Shown: piece by piece, positions 58,434-64,000 of the stretch
Layout of the letters: every line of letters starts with the position of its first letter
Numbering within the stretch: position 1 is the stretch's first letter
NCBI RefSeq assembly: GCF_963678635.1
Contig: NC_087062.1
Span: 35,426,052-35,490,051, forward strand
Source: Symsagittifera roscoffensis
Taxonomy: Eukaryota > Xenacoelomorpha > Acoela > Convolutidae
DNA length: 64,000 nt
Direction of reading: 5' to 3'
Program-made: the position numbers and the translations under genes
The notes under the pieces: model-generated
Told to the model about the DNA's origin: nothing
Databases searched by the model: none
The model's input: only the letters and a program-made list of their open reading frames with translations

Positions 58434-61400
58434 TTAGCCCTCAAAGGATCCAGAAATTTGCTTCACCACTGTATCGGTGATTCTAGCCATTCTCAAAGAA
58501 GAGTCTAAAGTCATAACTGGACTTTCAGTCACTTTCAAGTATCGCAGACATTTTCTGATATGTTCTATCTGGTAACAAAACCCCGCGCAGTTTCCATAAA
58601 AGTATTCCTTCTCTCTAAATTTGGTTAGATCGAACGAATGACGAGTCGTTTCAGTGTCTCCCTTTTTGAATATCTCGTATTCTAGTGGACATACAAGTCT
58701 ACTTTTGATCTCTATATACCCATCAGTTCCGCATATTAAAGCATTATTTGGTCTCACGCTTGTCATTGACGATGATAGTAGAGCAAGCCTCCCTCCGCCG
58801 TACTTGAGACACACCGCTACATCTACAACATTTTCAACAGACAGTTACAGCTAGAAAAGTTGAAATTGGTAAAAAAATTTGTATCTTTTGAATTCCGAAG
58901 AAAAAAAACGGACATCTCTTTAAAGTTCAAAAGATTCACCTATTAAGAAAAAAATGGATCATGAAGTATTTTCTTGATCTAAAAATGAAAGCAATATATT
59001 ATTAAACCGAGGCGACGCTACTCTTCGTTAATACAAGTGTAAAAAAAGGCAAAAGTAGCTCTGAAAGAGTCATATAGTGAAAAAGCACCACTAATTATAT
59101 TTCTGTCATGCACAGAAATCGAATCCCGACCTCAAGGTTAAGAGTCACATTTGTTAATCAAGAAAGAAAAATACTTAATCGGATTTGATCACGCTTGCTA
59201 ATCGCAAAATATTTAATAACTCGAAGTCTATACGTTTCACAAACCCCTAAACACACACAAGAAAGAAAAATTATTATTGCTTGTCAAACGAGGCAATATA
59301 AGGCGACAAAGTCAATACACAGGCAAAGAAGAGCTTCGCATCACGTGCGATTCAACACAACCATATAAAACATTAGAAATACAAAAAAAAACGAAAAATG
59401 CTGAAAAAACTAGGTCTACTAAAATTTTCTCAGTCTCGATAAAAATTCAGCCTAGGCAAACATGCCGAGCAAAAAAACTGAATTTTAAATTAGCAATGGA
59501 ACAAAAGTTAGAAATAAAGTTAGCCGAAACCTTCGAAGCCGAATAAACATCAAGCAAAAACAAGGAAAATAACGTCAATGTTCCGATTGGATAACGCTTG
59601 CTAATTGCAAATGTAGTTATGGAAGGATGAAAATATTAGAAAAACCATACTGTGAAAAATAACCCGAGGAGAAATAGCAGATGACTAATCGACTGCGAAT
59701 TTAATTTTTGCAAGAAAATTAATTCAAATACAAGTTTGACTCAGAGGTGAAGTTGCACTTCGCACACACAAGCAAAAATATGACTGATAACGCTACTGGG
59801 AAAAACTGAATGAGTAAAACTTTGAATCTACAAATTTTCTTATGTGACGCACGCCAATTATGAGTCAACATAATTGCTCAGTGACACAAGCCAATTATGA
59901 CGCATTAAGATTACCAGTCAATTTGAAAAAAAAAATTACCAACTAACATGCTTCAATTTATAGTGCGGACGCATTTTAACTAGTTTACGAAAAGGTTCAT
60001 TAAAACCATCCGACCCTGCCCAGGTTCGAACCCTCTTATTTTGTTGCCGGTCTCCTTCCCGGCCTCTACGCTACAGATCCATGATACCTGGAAGCTAAAG
60101 TGCTATTTGTAATATAATAGTCTGGGTTAAAATACTTAACATTGGCTGTACTTAATATCTGAATCAAAATGAACACACACATTTTGTCGCAACAATATTT
60201 GTAACTAAGGTTGAAAAAAAAAGAGAGTTCATACTATAACAAGCAATGCTTGTGTAAAAAAGCACTGCAATATCAAGTGGCAAACAGAAGTTTGAATGGC
60301 AAACTTACAGAAATGAAGCATATCACGACTTGTTAATGTACAGTGCCCGTCTACTGTTCGCTGCAACTCAGAGATTTTGTTCGAAAAATTGTCAACCTGA
60401 AAAAAAAACAATGTTTCAATTTGATAACTGTTGCTAATCGCCCAAGTGCATGGACTATTTTCTCAAAGACACGCACAAAACCACAAGAACTAAATAAACA
60501 TGTTCGCTTCGTTCATTGACACTTACTAAAAAACAATATTGTGTCCCGGTTCGAATCAAAAAAAGTTTCTTATTAATATCAGACATGTCTAAATGGCTTG
60601 ATTTTAGCCCCGTCGATATCTCGTCAATTACGAGATGTTGTTTAAAATACTAGGAAAGATTGTCTGTGTTTATCAGAACAAAATTCAGCGCTTCTTTGAC
60701 CACACGTACGAATCGGTGACATATCAAAACATAAGTTAAAAACAACAACAGGAACCGATTTAGTTATAAACTATTTAAAACTTCCATCTGTTACCTCTTC
60801 GAAAATTTATATCGATTTCCTAACAAACTTGTCGTTATAATTTTTAACCTTGGTCCACTTTTGGAGCAAAATGATGAGCATGGCAGGACACTTCAAGTGG
60901 ACAGGAGTTGTAAATGAAGTCGACCAGATTGAGAGTGTATACTCCAACACCGAACCACACACTGCCGCCCAAGTCTGCCTTTGTCATCCTCTCAATGGGA
61001 TTGGCTGAGTGGACATGAGCATGTATTTGCTTCACTTCACCTGTAAAACAGCCGAGCTATGATTAACTTAAATCGTATGAAATACCGCTATGATAAATAA
61101 ATAACGTATGAAAATTGGGTAAAAATTTGACATGAGCAAAAAGATACCTATTAATATTTGTTAAAATAGAAAACTTAAAAATAACCAACAGACCGTTGGA
61201 AAATGTCACGGAAAGCGAAAAAATACTGACTTGTCTTTGGAGAAAACCTCAACTTCGAATTTCAAAAAATTATCCTCCCCCTAAAGCTCGTAATTTTTTG
61301 ATAAAATTAATCCAGTTAGACAAACTGGATCAATGCTTATTTTTTCATTCCGATCCAAAAATTTATATCCACTTTCGAAACTAGAAGTCGTTCACATTCT

Positions 61401-62060
61401 CCGTGACCTTTACACGTTCGCTGTACCATAGTTGAGCCGGCTTTCCAGAAAATCATAAATAGAACCACGAAAAATCAAACTTCAGTGCGACCACGATACA
61501 TCAGAAAATCATCGCGACCTTTAAGTTTCATCAATACGTTCAGTGACATTCAAAAATGTATCATCATGACATCGAATCATCTTTGATTCAGAAACTAAAA
61601 CAACCTACCATAGCTCACCTATATCTCCATTTTCAATATGCCGTTTCACACTTTCATAAACAGAGAAGAACCTCGACCAGAATCCTTCCATGAAGAACAA
61701 TTTTTTCTCCCTGGCCAACGCCACTAAATCTTCTGTATGTTTCAACTGCATCGTAAGTGGTTTCTCACACAAAACATTTTTCCCATTTTCCAAAAACAAT
61801 CGACATAATTCGTAGTGTTGCGGATGCAAGGAGGATACATATACTATTTCTACTTCACTATCCTCAGCAAGCTCTTCATAACTACCATAAGATCTGCCAA
61901 AATTATGTGATTTAGCAAATTCTTCTGCTTTGGAACTATCACGCGCTGCCACGGCTACTTTGTGGTGTCCATTTGACAGAACATTATCCATTGCTAACGA
62001 GAAATCACTGGCTATTCTACCAGCACAGCAGAAACCCCAGCGTAACGGGTCCGATGACAT
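58434..62060 (-). CDS. DHDH: Trans-1,2-dihydrobenzene-1,2-diol dehydrogenase (Gfo/Idh/MocA family), complete
   Basis: Cytosolic NADP-dependent oxidoreductase family; the human member oxidises dihydrodiols and reduces dicarbonyls and some sugars. Exons 62060-61619, 61040-60849 and 58822-58434 join in phase 1 twice, giving 340 residues; the human protein has 334. The N-terminal Rossmann domain begins LRWGFCCAGRIASDFSLAM; GFCCAGRIA is the nucleotide-binding loop. VYVSSLHPQHYELC and NVLCEKPLTMQ follow, with the EKP motif and its catalytic-site Lys. The C-terminal Gfo/Idh/MocA domain has GGSVWFGVGVY and ends with YQIEHIRKCL and ESPVMTLDSSLRMARI. The ATG at 62060 (MSSDPLRWGF) is preferred; an in-frame GTG-like extension upstream lacks support, and TTCAG at about 62070 could be a 5' UTR acceptor. 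Substrate is inferred from family only. Confidence 0.92.
59085..59165 (-). repeat. Decayed tRNA-like SINE segment in DHDH intron 2
   Basis: The minus strand has GGTCGGGATTCGATTTCTG (box-B-like) and a Ser/Leu-like GACTCTTAACCTTGAGGTC. A degenerate hairpin GGCGACGCTACTCTTCGTT lies about 80 bp to the left (59010). The element is a worn relative of the 19.3/20.3 kb copies. Confidence 0.5.
59318..59350. repeat. Degenerate hairpin element fragment
   Basis: GGCAAAGAAGAGCTTCGCATCACGTGCG followed by ATTCAACACAACC, a variant of the dispersed hairpin, in DHDH intron 2. Confidence 0.5.
59745..60260 (-). mobile_element. tRNA-derived SINE-like element, pair of the 40.44 kb copy
   Basis: Same order as at 40440-40930: hairpin GTGAAGT-TGC-ACTTCGC (59747-59763), CTACTGGGAAAAACTGAATG, a reverse tRNA-like block at about 60003-60075 (CAGGTTCGAACCCTC visible on plus), and the end GAGTTCATACTATAACAAGC with ACAAGC-AAT-GCTTGT. 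An internal ~50-bp duplication (CAATTATGA...GCTCAGTGACACAAGCC) distinguishes it. It lies in DHDH intron 2. Confidence 0.75.
61180..61565. repeat. Partial copy of the palindrome-headed repeat
   Basis: CCAACAGACCGTTGGAAAATG at 61187 (imperfect palindrome), then CGTTCGCTGTACCATAGTTG, CCACGAAAAATCAAACTTCA and CAATACGTTCAGTGACATTC. It lies in DHDH intron 1. Confidence 0.55.
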
Positions 62061-62361
62061 TCTGCACCTGAATTTATTCACGTGCAAACAATCAACTAAA
62101 AATCGATAAAGCTCATCTAATACTTTTTAAATTCAAGGATGGCAAATGGCTACGTACAATTGAACACAGGCTCATTGGTCCATACATAGTTATTTACGCA
62201 GATTGACCCAATAACTGACGGCAGATTTAGATAGTTTGTACAATTCGGTGTAATTTAAAGCATATTATGCTTGCTTTGGTTATAACTAATGAACGCCTCA
62301 TAAAATTTCTTAAATCTGATGTGTATACGTTTGAAAAGATTGAGATTCAGAACATGTGAAT

Positions 62362-62700
62362 TTAATCAAACAATCCAAATCCCATGTCATCGTCGGACTC
62401 TTCTTCTGATTCCTCTTTCTTTTCCTCCTTTTTCTCTTCGGCGGCCGGTGCAGCACCTCCAGCCGCAGGAGCAGCGCCACCACCACCAGATGCAACAGCG
62501 GCACCAGATCCAACGTTCGTCAATATTGCCTCAATGCTTTCACTGGTCATGTTCTTGGCAAACAGGGTTGGCCAAATTGGCTCAACGCTTACCTCAGCCG
62601 CCTTGACCAGCTTATTTATATTCGTAGCCGAGATCTCTAGACCCTCGTCTTGCAGAATCAGTGAAGCATAAACACACGCTAGCTCAGACGTGGAACTCAT
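62362..62700 (-). CDS. RPLP1: 60S acidic ribosomal protein P1
   Basis: Small acidic stalk protein of the large ribosomal subunit; pairs with P2 on P0 to recruit translational GTPases. The 112-codon frame is complete and unspliced; human P1 has 114. The N-terminal helical domain ([32 protein letters not shown]) is followed by an Ala/Gly/Pro hinge ([20 protein letters not shown]) and the conserved acidic tail [13 protein letters not shown] that contacts elongation factors. The start [11 protein letters not shown] matches the family. The 5' leader has a pyrimidine-rich TCTTTGTTTCTTACC directly preceded by TTTTTCAG, so a 5' UTR intron acceptor or a TOP-like leader is possible. Human and many other P1 genes are spliced within the coding region, so an intronless retrocopy is a possibility, but the intact frame argues for a functional gene. 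Confidence 0.95.
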   Translation of the reverse strand: MSSTSELACVYASLILQDEGLEISATNINKLVKAAEVSVEPIWPTLFAKNMTSESIEAILTNVGSGAAVASGGGGAAPAAGGAAPAAEEKKEEKKEESEEESDDDMGFGLFD

Positions 62701-64000
62701 AGTTGGTAAGAAACAAAGATCTGAAAAATCATGTTTGTTTTGGCGAACATTCTGTTATGCAGTAATATTACTTCAAAACTCAACATTAATCTTTTCAAAA
62801 TTATTTGCAAAGCAAGCAAAAGAGTCATTTGATATATCAAAAAATATGAACCTCCAGACCCTTTGGTGAAAAAAGCTCAAGCGCGATAACTAAGCAAGTC
62901 GGGCAGCATAAAGCACCTTAGGTGCCAAATATTGTAACTTTATAGATATGAATGTTCTGGGATGCAAAAAGGGGCAACTCAAATAAGTATTCCCATACTC
63001 TGATTTTAATAGTGAAACGTCGATTTTGTCTTAAGGCAAAGCTTCTCTTAAAAAACGCATACCCCTTCCGCACCAGAAAACTCGCTCGTATCAACTCGCA
63101 CATTCTGTTTTACCGTCTTCTGTTTAAAACTAGCGCAGCACATCAAAACTTCATTTTTTGAATTGCAGAACACACTATAAGCAAACAATGGGCAAAAAAA
63201 GAACACCCTCTTACTAATATTCCCTTTAAAAACAACTGGACCCTTTTAATGCGACCCTGTTATTTGAAACCGAGTATAATGCAATTTTTGGTTCATTTGG
63301 TTAATAGTTTCATCAAGTCTGTAGCTTTCAGCAACTGTTTTAGCAAACGACTTCAGTCACACCCTGGAGCTTTACACAGAGGTGAAGTTGCTCTGCATAT
63401 TCAAGCAGCAACCAAAGCATTGTATGCGTGAATTCGAAAAATTGTGTCCCGAAAAGTATTCTAGATTGTGTCTGCTTTGAACCCAAGCCTCCTGATTAAT
63501 AGGCTCTCGATTTCACAACTGTACAGAAACTGGCCCATGTTTTTGCTAAATTAACACCGCAAAACAATTCAGCGATAAAACTTGAAATATTTATATGCCC
63601 CACAATAGCGTGCAACTTGCATTGAAAAAGGACATAGCACTAAAATTCGAGATCAATTTGTGTTTCTGTACGAGGCGTTTCAAAAACGCAAGAGAATCTG
63701 AAATCTGCAAAACACGATTGTCAGCTTTCCCAGCAATCGCAGACTTTGAAACTTTAGAAAATGTCAGAACTAAGAAATCCTCGCACAGTAAACTTGCAAA
63801 AAATAATAAGAACGCAAAGCTGCTCACTAGCAAATTTTTGGACACGTACAACTGAAATTTTGAAAAATCTCACAATTTCTAGACAGGGTAGAGACTGAGC
63901 TTCGCAATACTTGTCAAACAAAAATAATTGTCAAAATTTAATTCGTTTGTAAAAAAAAGTTTTCATTCATTGCTTTCTTACGCGATGAAATAAAAAAAAA
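62701..64000. other. Right edge: repeat debris, no gene recognised
   Basis: The upstream flank of RPLP1 contains a degenerate hairpin (AGAGGTGAAGTTGCTCTGCA near 63379) and an element piece GAGACTGAGCTTCGCAATAC near 63892. Short open frames here show no family resemblance. Confidence 0.45.

Noticed and set aside
60229-60411. Minus-strand frame after a TTTTTTCAG as an extra DHDH exon
   Set aside because: The exons at 61040-60849 and 58822-58434 join perfectly in phase and match the family without a gap.
63591-63855. Overlapping 86-codon frames on both strands near the right edge
   Set aside because: Both strands are open over the same interval, no family resemblance, next to repeat debris.

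Overview
The window is AT-rich nuclear DNA of an animal. Protein-coding exons are short islands of higher GC, split by introns with GT...AG ends (one GC...AG), inside long stretches of decayed transposable elements, tRNA-derived SINE-like repeats and tandem repeats. Every confidently recognised gene is a metazoan type: an anionic Cys-loop receptor, bifunctional AASS, TRMT10, DHDH and ribosomal protein P1. Species cannot be named from the sequence. A marine invertebrate is plausible, but this is only an inference.

Layout. 1-560: cluster of an inverted 14-bp motif. 2246-10004 (+): 3' part of a GABA-A/glycine-receptor-like anion channel, five exons; its 5' exons are not visible and probably lie upstream. 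10005-18616: gene-poor, with repeat debris and a broken LINE reverse transcriptase near 17.1-17.5 kb. 18617-41321 (-): AASS, thirteen exons over 22.7 kb; the terminal exon was not found. Its 10.2-kb third intron is almost filled by a hierarchical tandem array (28.5-37.9 kb). 43691-51616 (+): a three-exon gene of unknown family with a possible C-terminal PH-like fold. 51617-55947: no gene seen. 55948-57280 (-): complete TRMT10 with a 30-nt microexon. 58434-62060 (-): complete three-exon DHDH. 62362-62700 (-): intact RPLP1. 62701-64000: repeat debris.

Function. The genes do not form a pathway. AASS degrades lysine in mitochondria, TRMT10 methylates tRNA, RPLP1 is a ribosomal stalk protein, DHDH is an oxidoreductase of the Gfo/Idh/MocA type, and the channel acts at the plasma membrane. 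TRMT10, DHDH and RPLP1 lie head to tail on the minus strand, with only about 300 bp between RPLP1 and DHDH.

The unusual content is the repeat landscape: hAT-like MITEs with visible 8-bp target-site duplications, a MITE caught inside a nested tandem amplification, SINE-like elements carrying a GCGAAGC/GCTTCGC hairpin with base-pair covariation, a palindrome-headed element family, and a cluster of a GGCTCTTTTCC motif in both orientations. I found no CRISPR array, bacterial-type operon or evident new enzymatic system. The array and the hairpin SINE family are the best candidates for something undescribed.
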